Below, one piece after another: positions 18,355-25,551 of a DNA stretch of 64,000 bases; the stretch's first letter is position 1, and each line of letters opens with the position of its first letter. The stretch covers positions 62,001-126,000 of the forward strand of contig JAFRQS010000030.1 of NCBI GenBank assembly GCA_017428495.1, read 5' to 3'. The translations under genes were made by a program, and so were the position numbers. The notes under the pieces were generated by a model. It saw only the letters and a program-made list of their open reading frames with translations, was not told the DNA's origin and did no database searches. The DNA is from Bacilli bacterium (GTDB taxonomy: Bacteria; Bacillota_I; Bacilli_A; RF39; UBA660).

Positions 18355-19086
18355 TTATTTTTTATATGTTGGTATTTGAAATTTATGAAAATTCCTTTCA
18401 TGTATTATTTTTATTTTTTTATATGTTTCAATATCAACTTCTTCATTATTTATTACTTTAGCTATATCACTATACTTAACTCCTAATTTTTCTTCATCAG
18501 TCTTACCACTTAATCCATCATCTGGTACTTTATGAATTACTTTATCAGGTACTCCAATATATTCACCTATCCTTATAACTTCATCTACTGTTAAATCAGC
18601 AAGTACACTTATATCACAAACATTATCTCCACCTTTAGTAAAATATCCTACATATAATTCACATTTATTACTTGTTCCTGGAACTATATAACCTTTTTTC
18701 ATTGCAGCATAATAATATAAAGTACTCATTCTTAATCTTGGTTTTATATTTATATTAGAATCTACCAACTCATTATCACTAACATCATTAACTTCTTTTA
18801 TTTGTCTAACATAAGATTCATAAATATTAGTTAAATCAAATTCTTTTAATTCAAAACCAAATGTTTTAGATACAAGCAAAGCATTAAGATAATCTTCATC
18901 TTTAGAATGACAAGGCATCCATATACCTATTACATTTTCACTACCTAATGCTTTAGCAAATAACCCTGCTACTACTGCTGAATCTTTACCACCACTTATT
19001 CCTATAATTGCACCTTTTAAATTATTCTTTTTATAATAATCCCTTATAAATTCTATTATTTCATTAGTTACTTTTTCTACGTCCAT
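18355..19086 (-). CDS. nadE: NH3-dependent NAD synthetase
   Basis: 243 residues with the ATP-pyrophosphatase P-loop GISGGKDSAVVAG (near residue 30) and the NaAD-binding part PGTSNKCELYVGYFTKGGD. There is no glutaminase domain, so ammonia is the nitrogen source. It converts nicotinate adenine dinucleotide to NAD. Start chosen at 19086 (MDVEKV) because GGAGG, lying in the end of the Nudix gene, is correctly spaced. The gene overlaps the Nudix gene by 23 bases. Confidence 0.95.
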   Translation of the reverse strand: MDVEKVTNEIIEFIRDYYKKNNLKGAIIGISGGKDSAVVAGLFAKALGSENVIGIWMPCHSKDEDYLNALLVSKTFGFELKEFDLTNIYESYVRQIKEVNDVSDNELVDSNINIKPRLRMSTLYYYAAMKKGYIVPGTSNKCELYVGYFTKGGDNVCDISVLADLTVDEVIRIGEYIGVPDKVIHKVPDDGLSGKTDEEKLGVKYSDIAKVINNEEVDIETYKKIKIIHERNFHKFQIPTYKK

Positions 19087-19660
19087 TTTTTCCTCCATAA
19101 CTTTTTACTTTTTCAATTAAATATGCTGAATTAAGACCTGTAATATATCCTGTTTCAAGTAATTCATTTAATTCTTCTTCATCTACTAAAAAGTATTTAA
19201 TATATTCACTACCATCTAATTTTTGTTCACTCACTTTCTTACAATTAAATGCTATAAAGTAATGATTAAATGCAGAAGAACATCCTTGGTCTTGATAAAA
19301 AGATCCAACTTCTATTAAATTATCAGATGTATATCCTGTCTCCTCTAATAACTCTCTTTTTGCAGCTTCAATAGGTGTTTCACCTTCTTCAATGTAACCT
19401 GCAGGTAACCCTGTTCCTACCGTAGTCTTAGTAAATACTCTTGGTTCTACAGCAATAATTGTTTTACCATCTTCTGTAATTGGATATATAATTACTGCAC
19501 TACCATCTTTACCATTCTTTAATATCTTTTCTCTAGTTATTGTCTTACCATTATTTAATCTGCACATATAGCTTTCAATTGATAAGAATTTATTACTATT
19601 TTTCTTGTTAATACATATAGTTCTCAATTCATTTAAAGCATCAATCAAATCTTGTCTCAT
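19064..19660 (-). CDS. Nudix hydrolase (ADP-ribose / NAD-related pyrophosphatase)
   Basis: 198 residues. A complete Nudix box lies near residue 95: GYIEEGETPIEAAKRELLEE-TG, with the metal-binding REXXEE. The overall form is that of ADP-ribose pyrophosphatases (ADPRase type, NudF-like). Position after pncB and overlapping nadE suggests turnover of ADP-ribose or related nucleotide sugars released from NAD. It is catalytic by motif; a regulatory NrtR-type role is unlikely because no helix-turn-helix domain is fused. Starts one base after the pncB stop. Confidence 0.88.
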   Translation of the reverse strand: MRQDLIDALNELRTICINKKNSNKFLSIESYMCRLNNGKTITREKILKNGKDGSAVIIYPITEDGKTIIAVEPRVFTKTTVGTGLPAGYIEEGETPIEAAKRELLEETGYTSDNLIEVGSFYQDQGCSSAFNHYFIAFNCKKVSEQKLDGSEYIKYFLVDEEELNELLETGYITGLNSAYLIEKVKSYGGKNGRRKSN

Positions 19661-19661
19661 T

Positions 19662-21119
19662 TTATCTCCTAACTAAACTTTTATATTTTTTAATCATTTG
19701 ATGCTTAAATTCTACATATTCTTCAGTACCATCTACATAATATTCTGCTGGTTTTTCTATTCTTTTTACTTCTGGATATATAGCAGACATTTCTTTATCG
19801 CAATATTCTTTCTTTTCACTTATACTTGGATCATCATATACAAGCTTTCCAGATACAAATATTGGTTTTTGTAATTTAACTAATTCAAAATCAGTAATTG
19901 TACTTCTTTTTAACATATTAATAGGACTTACTATTACTAATTCTCTTCCACTTATTTCTTCATTTTGTCTAGTCATTACATCTGCAATAGCATATCCTGT
20001 TTCTTTACTATATGCTCTATATAATTTTTTAAAATCTGGATTAACAATTTTAATAACATCATTACTTAATTTAATTTTAGGCTCACCATTTAACGCTACC
20101 TCTTTATAAACACACCCCATTCTTCCAGCAGGTTTAGATATGTTATCTCCTACACCTAAACTATCAAATTTGGCACCTTGCAATACCAATGATTCAATGG
20201 CTTTGTCAGTAAGTCCATTACTCAAGCAAATTTTAGCTTGTGGAAAACCAGCTTCATCTAGCATCTTTCTAGTTTCTTTAGATAAGTATGCAAGATCTCC
20301 AGAATCTATTCTTACACCTATATGATCAGTACTTAATCCACATTCCTTCATATATTTAAATGTTTTAATTGCATTAGGTACACCGCTTCTTAATGTATCA
20401 ATAGTATCAACAAGTAATATACAATTATCTGGATATGCATTTGCATATGCTTTAAATGATTCAAGTTCTGTTTCATATGATTCAATCCAACTATGAGCTT
20501 GTGTACCCATTGCCTTCATATTCAACATATCCGCTGCAATTATATTACTAGTACCAACACAACCAGCCATAATTCCATATATTGATGCATCAATAGCAGC
20601 TTCACTTCCATCTGCTCTTCTTGCACCAAATTCCATTACTCCTACACCTTTTGGAGTAGCTTCAATTATTCTTCTTGCACCAGTAGCATGTTCCATTGCA
20701 CCATTTATAATTGATAATATTGCTGTTTCTACAATTTGTGCTTCAATAAGAGGTGCCTTTACTGTTAATAATGGTTCGTTTGGAAATACTGGTGTACCAT
20801 CAGGTATTGCATATATATCTCCAGTAAATTTAAAGTTTTTTAAATAATTTATAAATTCTTTACTATAACCTTTTCTTCTAAAATAATCTAATTCCCTTTC
20901 TCCAAACTTTAAATTCTCAATATAAGGTATTACTTTATCAAGACCTGCCATAATAGCATATCCACCCTCGTTAGGTACCTTTCTAAAAAACACATCAAAT
21001 ACTGCTTCATCACCTTCTTTACCATTTACTAAATAACCATTTGCCATTGTAAATTCATATTCATCCGTTAGTAATGTATAATTCCTTGGTAATCTTTCAT
21101 ATCCATTATATATTTTCAT
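19662..21119 (-). CDS. pncB: nicotinate phosphoribosyltransferase
   Basis: 485 residues, the usual length for the bacterial PncB2-type. Clear family segments: LLTDEYEFTMANGYL at the N-terminus, the phosphoribosyl-binding GVMEFGARRADG, TQAHSWIESYE with the active-site His, and VRIDSGDLAYLSKETRKMLDEAG. It makes nicotinate mononucleotide from nicotinate and PRPP. The ATG follows GGAGGAAAT; one base separates it from pncA. Second gene of the operon, after the nicotinamidase that supplies its substrate. Confidence 0.96.
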   Translation of the reverse strand: MKIYNGYERLPRNYTLLTDEYEFTMANGYLVNGKEGDEAVFDVFFRKVPNEGGYAIMAGLDKVIPYIENLKFGERELDYFRRKGYSKEFINYLKNFKFTGDIYAIPDGTPVFPNEPLLTVKAPLIEAQIVETAILSIINGAMEHATGARRIIEATPKGVGVMEFGARRADGSEAAIDASIYGIMAGCVGTSNIIAADMLNMKAMGTQAHSWIESYETELESFKAYANAYPDNCILLVDTIDTLRSGVPNAIKTFKYMKECGLSTDHIGVRIDSGDLAYLSKETRKMLDEAGFPQAKICLSNGLTDKAIESLVLQGAKFDSLGVGDNISKPAGRMGCVYKEVALNGEPKIKLSNDVIKIVNPDFKKLYRAYSKETGYAIADVMTRQNEEISGRELVIVSPINMLKRSTITDFELVKLQKPIFVSGKLVYDDPSISEKKEYCDKEMSAIYPEVKRIEKPAEYYVDGTEEYVEFKHQMIKKYKSLVRR

Positions 21120-21120
21120 A

Positions 21121-21723
21121 TTATTTCCTCCTTAAAACTTTTACTCCATTTGCTTCCATTTTATTTAAGGCTTCCTTTGTTCTTAAATCTGCGTTATGAA
21201 GTGGCGCATCAAATGTATCAATTGCATCTTCATGTACACATACTTCAACATCTCTATTTATTTGATCAAAAAATGTTCTTAAACCAATTGCACCATTTTC
21301 TACACATACTTCTGATAAACACCCCATAAGTCTTATTCTCTCTAAATTAAAGAATCTTATTAAATCTTGTTGAAGTCCTAACGCATACATCAAATTAGTA
21401 CTATTCTTAAAATACGTAAGCCCTACTTTTTCATATTTTTTTAATTCATCAATCACCTCAGTTTCTTTTGTACCTTCTATGCAATGAGGGCCATATGTTT
21501 TAAATTCAACTGCATCAATAGGATGGCTATCTCTTACAAATACAATTCCAGTTTTATCATCTTTTGATGCTTCTTCTAAAAGTTCAATTTGCCTTGGTAC
21601 AACTCTCATTATCGAAGGCGCTGCTAAAGGTCCTTCCTTTACAAATCCATTTACCATATCAATAGTAATAAGTAATTCCTTTACCCTTCTTAATTTTTCA
21701 ATGTCATTATTATTTGTTTTCAT
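21121..21723 (-). CDS. pncA: nicotinamidase (isochorismatase family)
   Basis: 200 residues. The isochorismatase-type triad is visible: Asp in ITIDMVNGF (about residue 22), Lys in VEFKTYGPHC (about 75) and Cys in GCLSEVCVEN (about 136-141). The HPIDAVEFKTYGPHC segment also carries the metal-binding residues. It hydrolyses nicotinamide to nicotinate, starting the salvage route. First gene of the operon, preceded by AAAGAAAGGGATG and a region with six TTAACAA half-sites. Confidence 0.93.
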   Translation of the reverse strand: MKTNNNDIEKLRRVKELLITIDMVNGFVKEGPLAAPSIMRVVPRQIELLEEASKDDKTGIVFVRDSHPIDAVEFKTYGPHCIEGTKETEVIDELKKYEKVGLTYFKNSTNLMYALGLQQDLIRFFNLERIRLMGCLSEVCVENGAIGLRTFFDQINRDVEVCVHEDAIDTFDAPLHNADLRTKEALNKMEANGVKVLRRK

Positions 21724-21741
21724 ATTATCATCCCTTTCTTT

Positions 21742-21844
21742 TTAACAAATTGTTAATAACATAAACTAATAATTAAGAGAAAATTGTTAATATCATTTTG
21801 TTAAAAACAAAACTTATAATTTTAACAAGTATTTCTCTTGTTAA
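21742..21844 (-). promoter_or_regulatory. cluster of six TTAACAA half-sites upstream of pncA
   Basis: In the 103 bases before pncA the heptamer TTAACAA occurs six times on either strand: 21742-21748, 21750-21756 (together a palindrome with one central base), 21784-21790 and 21798-21804 (direct repeats 14 bases apart), 21822-21828 and 21838-21844 (inverted, 9 bases apart). The most likely reading is an operator array for a repressor of NAD salvage; the protein is not in this window. Confidence 0.65.
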
Positions 21845-21890
21845 TAACATTTTATTAAAAACACATAAGAATGTCAATACTTTTTTATAA

Positions 21891-21923
21891 AAAAAATAAA
21901 AATAGTGATATAAATCACTATTT
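21891..21923 (-). terminator. terminator of the pentapeptide-gene operon
   Basis: AAATAGTGAT / ATCACTATTT perfect 10-bp stem with a 4-base loop and a long T-run on the minus strand; the stop codon lies in the stem. Confidence 0.9.
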
Positions 21924-22952
21924 ATTACTTTTCTTTATAGTATTTCTAATTTTTCTTTTAATCTTATCCTTCTCTATTTTTTCAACTTTTAGATCTGTTA
22001 CAATGGCACCTGTAAAATTAGTTTCGGAATCTATTATGCAAGTTTCAGGATTTTCTATTACAGCTCCAGTGCTCCCTGTAAAGTCTGCTCTTGCTAAACT
22101 ACATCCATCAAAACATCCAACGAACCTTACATCACATAGTTTTGTATTAAATAAACTTTTATCACGAAGCACTTGAGGATCTATTTTTGCTCCATCACTT
22201 CCAGTAAAATCTGCTCCTGCAATATAAACATCATGAAATGAACCGATTATTTCTGTATCTGCCAATTTTGTACAAAATAAGCTTCTATTCAATATTATTC
22301 CTGGATTTATTACAGCACCTTTACTTCCTGTAAAATCTGCGCACACTAATTCACAGCCATAAAATGATGATTCTTTAAATTCTACATCTGTAAAAACACA
22401 CTCTGTCAAATCACGACTCATTAATAGTTGAGGATCTATTACAGCACCTTTACTTCCTGTAAAGTCTGCTCCTGTTATAATTGCATCTTGGAAACTCCCT
22501 ATAAACTCCATTCCTTCTAAAATACAATTTGACAAATCACGTCCTTCTACTTCATAAGGATCTATTTTATTGTAACCCTTTATACCTCTAAAATCCGCTT
22601 CTCTTATACATACATCTTTAAAATCACCATATATTGTTACACCATTTAATGTTGAATATTCTAAGTTTTGTTCAAATACTAATCTTGGAATTATTCTAAT
22701 GCCATGTAAACCTGTAAAATCAAAGTGTCTGCAATCAAAATCTTCAAATGACACATTACTAAAATTTATTTTTGTAAGTATTTCTTCATCCTCAGTAGAA
22801 AAAGTTTTTATTCCTTCTTCTTCATTATAATCAAATAAAATACTCTGCAATACATCTTGTGGTAAATCAAATTTTAATGGTTTATCTCCTTCATAACTTT
22901 TTACCTTTTCAAAAAAATATCTTCTTAAATCTTCTATTGCTTTCTTTCTCAT
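21918..22952 (-). CDS. pentapeptide-like repeat protein (copy 2)
   Basis: 344 residues. After a helical N-terminal segment of about 70 residues there are six units of about 42 residues, each with a DFTGSxGAxIDPQ core and a pentapeptide-like run (for example ADFTGS, SLFNTKLCDVRFVG). It is a paralogue of the next gene, to which it is tandem, 8 bases apart, with TAGGAGA as RBS. A right-handed beta-helix-like fold is likely; no enzymatic motif. Function unknown; the C-terminus is Lys-rich. Confidence 0.75.
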   Translation of the reverse strand: MRKKAIEDLRRYFFEKVKSYEGDKPLKFDLPQDVLQSILFDYNEEEGIKTFSTEDEEILTKINFSNVSFEDFDCRHFDFTGLHGIRIIPRLVFEQNLEYSTLNGVTIYGDFKDVCIREADFRGIKGYNKIDPYEVEGRDLSNCILEGMEFIGSFQDAIITGADFTGSKGAVIDPQLLMSRDLTECVFTDVEFKESSFYGCELVCADFTGSKGAVINPGIILNRSLFCTKLADTEIIGSFHDVYIAGADFTGSDGAKIDPQVLRDKSLFNTKLCDVRFVGCFDGCSLARADFTGSTGAVIENPETCIIDSETNFTGAIVTDLKVEKIEKDKIKRKIRNTIKKSNK

Positions 22953-22960
22953 AATTTCTC

Positions 22961-24019
22961 CTATTTTAAACCAGGAAATGGTATTTTCCCTGTTATTGTA
23001 TATCTAATTATTGATTTTATCTTTTCTTTTTCTTTTTCTTCTTCTTCTGAACCATAAACTTTCGCATCAGTTAAATTTGTATCATAAAGACTACAAGAAT
23101 CTGTATCAATAACTGCACCAATACTACCTGTAAAATCTGCCATTACCAAATCACAGTCTTCAATTGTTCCAACTATTCTTACACCTGATAGTTTACATCC
23201 TTGTAAACCTTTTGATGATATAGTTCTTGGATTTATACATACTTCTCCTTTACAACCAGTAAAATCTGTATAGCGTAATATTACATCTCGCATATCATCA
23301 CCTACTACATATGCATCTGTTAATTTTGTATATAAAAGTGATTTGTTTAATATTGTTTGTGGATTTATTACAGCATTCTTACTCCCTGTAAAATCCGCAA
23401 ATTCAACATTGACTCCAATAAAATTATTAATAAATTCTACTCCACATAATATTGTATTTTTTAAACTTTTATTGATTAAAGTTTGTGGATCTATTTTTGC
23501 ACCTATACTTCCTCTAAAAATTGCATTTTCTACAGTTGTTCCATTAAATGAACCTGTAAATACAACTCCATCAAAGACACATTCCCTCATATTACGATAT
23601 GCTAATATCTGAGGGTCAATAGTAATTAAACTTCCATCTTTTGCTTTAGCACCTTTAAAACTGGTATTTTGCAAGCATACTCCGTCAAAGCCACCATCTA
23701 AATCTAATAAGACTCCATTTAGTTTTGCATCAATTAATTTCTTATCATATACTTCCTGTGGCTTTATGACAACTCCTCTAATTCCTGTAAAATCTATATT
23801 ACATAGGAAATCTTTAAATGATATTCCTGTAAAATCTATTTTATGAATTATATCAGATGATAATTCCTTAGAAAACACTTTTGAACCATTCTTTTGATAT
23901 TCAAAAAGTATTTCTTCAAGTAAATCTTGTGGTAAATCAAGTTTAATTGGTTTCCCTTTGTAATCTCTTAATTCATCTATTAAGTACTCTCTTAATTCTT
24001 TTATTGTTTCCTTCTTCAT
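22961..24019 (-). CDS. pentapeptide-like repeat protein (copy 1)
   Basis: 352 residues with the same architecture as the following gene: N-terminal helical part starting with MKKETIKELREYL, then six repeats containing DFTG or variants (IDFTGIRG, FADFTGSKN, TDFTGCKG, ADFTGSIG) spaced about 42-48 residues. The two proteins share the N-terminal signature LPQDLLEEILFEYQ. They arose by tandem duplication and have diverged strongly. TGGAGGG precedes the ATG. Role unknown; structural or protein-binding rather than catalytic. Confidence 0.75.
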   Translation of the reverse strand: MKKETIKELREYLIDELRDYKGKPIKLDLPQDLLEEILFEYQKNGSKVFSKELSSDIIHKIDFTGISFKDFLCNIDFTGIRGVVIKPQEVYDKKLIDAKLNGVLLDLDGGFDGVCLQNTSFKGAKAKDGSLITIDPQILAYRNMRECVFDGVVFTGSFNGTTVENAIFRGSIGAKIDPQTLINKSLKNTILCGVEFINNFIGVNVEFADFTGSKNAVINPQTILNKSLLYTKLTDAYVVGDDMRDVILRYTDFTGCKGEVCINPRTISSKGLQGCKLSGVRIVGTIEDCDLVMADFTGSIGAVIDTDSCSLYDTNLTDAKVYGSEEEEKEKEKIKSIIRYTITGKIPFPGLK

Positions 24020-24071
24020 AAACCCTCCAAATATTACATATTATTATACTCAAACAATGTACTAAGTCAAT

Positions 24072-24097
24072 AAAATAAAAAGATGATTAATCATCTT
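24072..24097 (-). terminator. terminator of the CarD/alpha-CTD-like pair
   Basis: AAGATGAT-TA-ATCATCTT palindromic stem followed by TTTTATTTTA on the minus strand, directly after the stop codon. Confidence 0.85.
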
Positions 24098-24295
24098 CTA
24101 ATATTTCTTTTTATTCAAATCTAACCCTATCAATTGTAAACTAATTATTATTTTATTTATTTCCTCATTAGTAAATTTATTACTTTTTAAATCACTTCTT
24201 TTTGTTTGCCATAATTCTTCTATATAATTAATACCTATTGATTTAAGTTTTGTAACTATATCTTTATCTAAAGATAGATTATTAATTGTCTTCAT
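24098..24295 (-). CDS. stand-alone RNA polymerase alpha-CTD-like protein
   Basis: 65 residues that align along their whole length with the C-terminal domain of RNA polymerase alpha: LSLDKDIVTKLKSIGINYIEEL corresponds to the LSVRSxNCLKRAxIxTxxEL helix, and EEINKIIISLQLIGLDL to the last helix. There is no N-terminal alpha domain. The ATG directly follows the stop of the CarD-like gene. Such a domain binds UP-element DNA or regulators; as a separate protein it may act on RNA polymerase beside CarD. Similarity seen by eye; a generic helix-hairpin-helix protein is the alternative. Confidence 0.65.
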   Translation of the reverse strand: MKTINNLSLDKDIVTKLKSIGINYIEELWQTKRSDLKSNKFTNEEINKIIISLQLIGLDLNKKKY

Positions 24296-24790
24296 TTAAT
24301 CACCTTCTTGTTTTAAAACATTAGATACAACATATTCTTTTGTATCATCATAACTCATATTTAATGATACAGAAAACTCAGTATATAGTAATTTTTCTGC
24401 CATTTTGAAATACATATCATCTTTATCACTAATTTTCTTTTTTGAATCAGTTCTCATCTTATTTCTTAAGTATGTAGTTTTAATTACCCTTATTAAGTTT
24501 TCATGTGTTAAATTATCCAAACATTTTTTATATTCATTTTCTATATTTTTTTCATTCATATTTGAAATTACTTCTAGGTGTGGTATTGATTTAATTATCT
24601 CTTCTATTTCTTTTTTACTTATTACATTTCTCATAGTATTTTCTAATTTTAATGGTACTATTATCTTAAGCGAATCATCATCTATTGGTGTTAATTCATA
24701 GCACTCTTTTTCAGTAAATTTATTCTCTTTTATATCATTTATAATACATACATTTCTTTTGTAAACAACCTTATCTCCTATCTTAAACAT
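24296..24790 (-). CDS. CarD-family transcription regulator
   Basis: 164 residues. The N-terminal RNA polymerase-interacting Tudor-like domain is clear: MFKIGDKVVYKRNVCIINDI, then YELTPIDDDSLKIIVPLKLENTMRNV. The helical C-terminal half (about 70-164) has the expected size for the DNA-minor-groove domain. CarD/CdnL proteins bind the beta subunit and stabilise open complexes. The ATG follows GGAGGGG; upstream is a terminator-like leader. It is coupled (no gap) to the alpha-CTD-like gene. Confidence 0.88.
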   Translation of the reverse strand: MFKIGDKVVYKRNVCIINDIKENKFTEKECYELTPIDDDSLKIIVPLKLENTMRNVISKKEIEEIIKSIPHLEVISNMNEKNIENEYKKCLDNLTHENLIRVIKTTYLRNKMRTDSKKKISDKDDMYFKMAEKLLYTEFSVSLNMSYDDTKEYVVSNVLKQEGD

Positions 24791-24799
24791 GTCCCCTCC

Positions 24800-24864
24800 A
24801 AAAAATAAAAGTGTAGCTAACTGGACTTACGCCTTTGGCTACACGTTATATATAAATTATAACA
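24800..24864 (-). promoter_or_regulatory. promoter and terminator-like leader of the CarD gene
   Basis: Extended -10 TGtTATAAT (24856-24864) gives a predicted start near 24849. The leader then folds GTGTAGC / GCTACAC (24838-24844, 24811-24817) with an inner GCC-AAA-GGC, followed by TTTTATTTTTT and at once the GGAGGGG of the CarD gene. A terminator placed between promoter and RBS suggests attenuation. It could also just end readthrough from upstream. Confidence 0.5.
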
Positions 24865-24884
24865 TTTTTAAATTTTTTATGTAA

Positions 24885-24907
24885 GAAAAAAGTGATTATT
24901 AATCACT
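24885..24907 (-). terminator. terminator of the PAP2 operon
   Basis: AGTGATT / AATCACT stem followed by TTTTTTC on the minus strand, overlapping the stop codon. Confidence 0.8.
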
Positions 24908-25547
24908 CATTTTTTTCTAAAACTGTATTAAAACATTTTAATAATGCAATAGAAATTATTATTCCACCTATTATATCAGTAAACCAATGTACTCCTGAAA
25001 ACAGCCTACCAATCACAATAGCTATCATTAAAATTATTGAAATAATATTCTCATATTTTGCAAGTTTTATATTCTTAAACAATTTATTATTAATCATTAT
25101 TGAACTCATACATATGCATAGTGCTAAAACTGTGTGTGATGATGGATAAGATGCTTCTAAGCCATCAATTAATACTGGCCTATAATTTATAATTACTTTT
25201 TCAAAGAATACATATGTACCAATTACTATAATGTAAAATACTCCCAATAATAATATTTCTCTATCAATTTTAAGTAAATTCTTTCTTTTTACTAATTCTA
25301 CTATTCCTATTAATGCATATATACCTGCCATCAATAATGGTATTAATCCAAGTATTTGTGTTACTTTATATAAATTCATATGGACACCTATAAGATTATG
25401 TACATATCCATTTAGTTTTGAGAAACCAACTACTGAATTTTCAGGTCCAATATTTCCTAAATTTATAGTTTTAACCAATATTGTATAAATTATTGCAATT
25501 AAAATTAAACTTACACTAACTAATATATTTTTTTTACTTCTACTCAT
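24903..25547 (-). CDS. PAP2-family membrane phosphatase
   Basis: 214 residues, six membrane helices. The acid-phosphatase signature is present: KVIINYRP, YPSSHT and GRLFSGVHWFTD (the SRxxxxxHxxxD motif). Enzymes of this type remove phosphate from undecaprenyl pyrophosphate or from phosphatidate and related lipids. The neighbours tex and a DUF368 lipid-phosphate transporter lie upstream in the same operon, which favours undecaprenyl pyrophosphate recycling. Starts 4 bases after the tex stop. Confidence 0.9.
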   Translation of the reverse strand: MSRSKKNILVSVSLILIAIIYTILVKTINLGNIGPENSVVGFSKLNGYVHNLIGVHMNLYKVTQILGLIPLLMAGIYALIGIVELVKRKNLLKIDREILLLGVFYIIVIGTYVFFEKVIINYRPVLIDGLEASYPSSHTVLALCICMSSIMINNKLFKNIKLAKYENIISIILMIAIVIGRLFSGVHWFTDIIGGIIISIALLKCFNTVLEKNE

Positions 25548-25551
25548 AATA

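Noticed and set aside
24811-24844. Known riboswitch (for example preQ1 or fluoride) in the CarD leader.
   Set aside because: No conserved core of any class I know is present; only a simple hairpin with inner GCC/GGC is seen.
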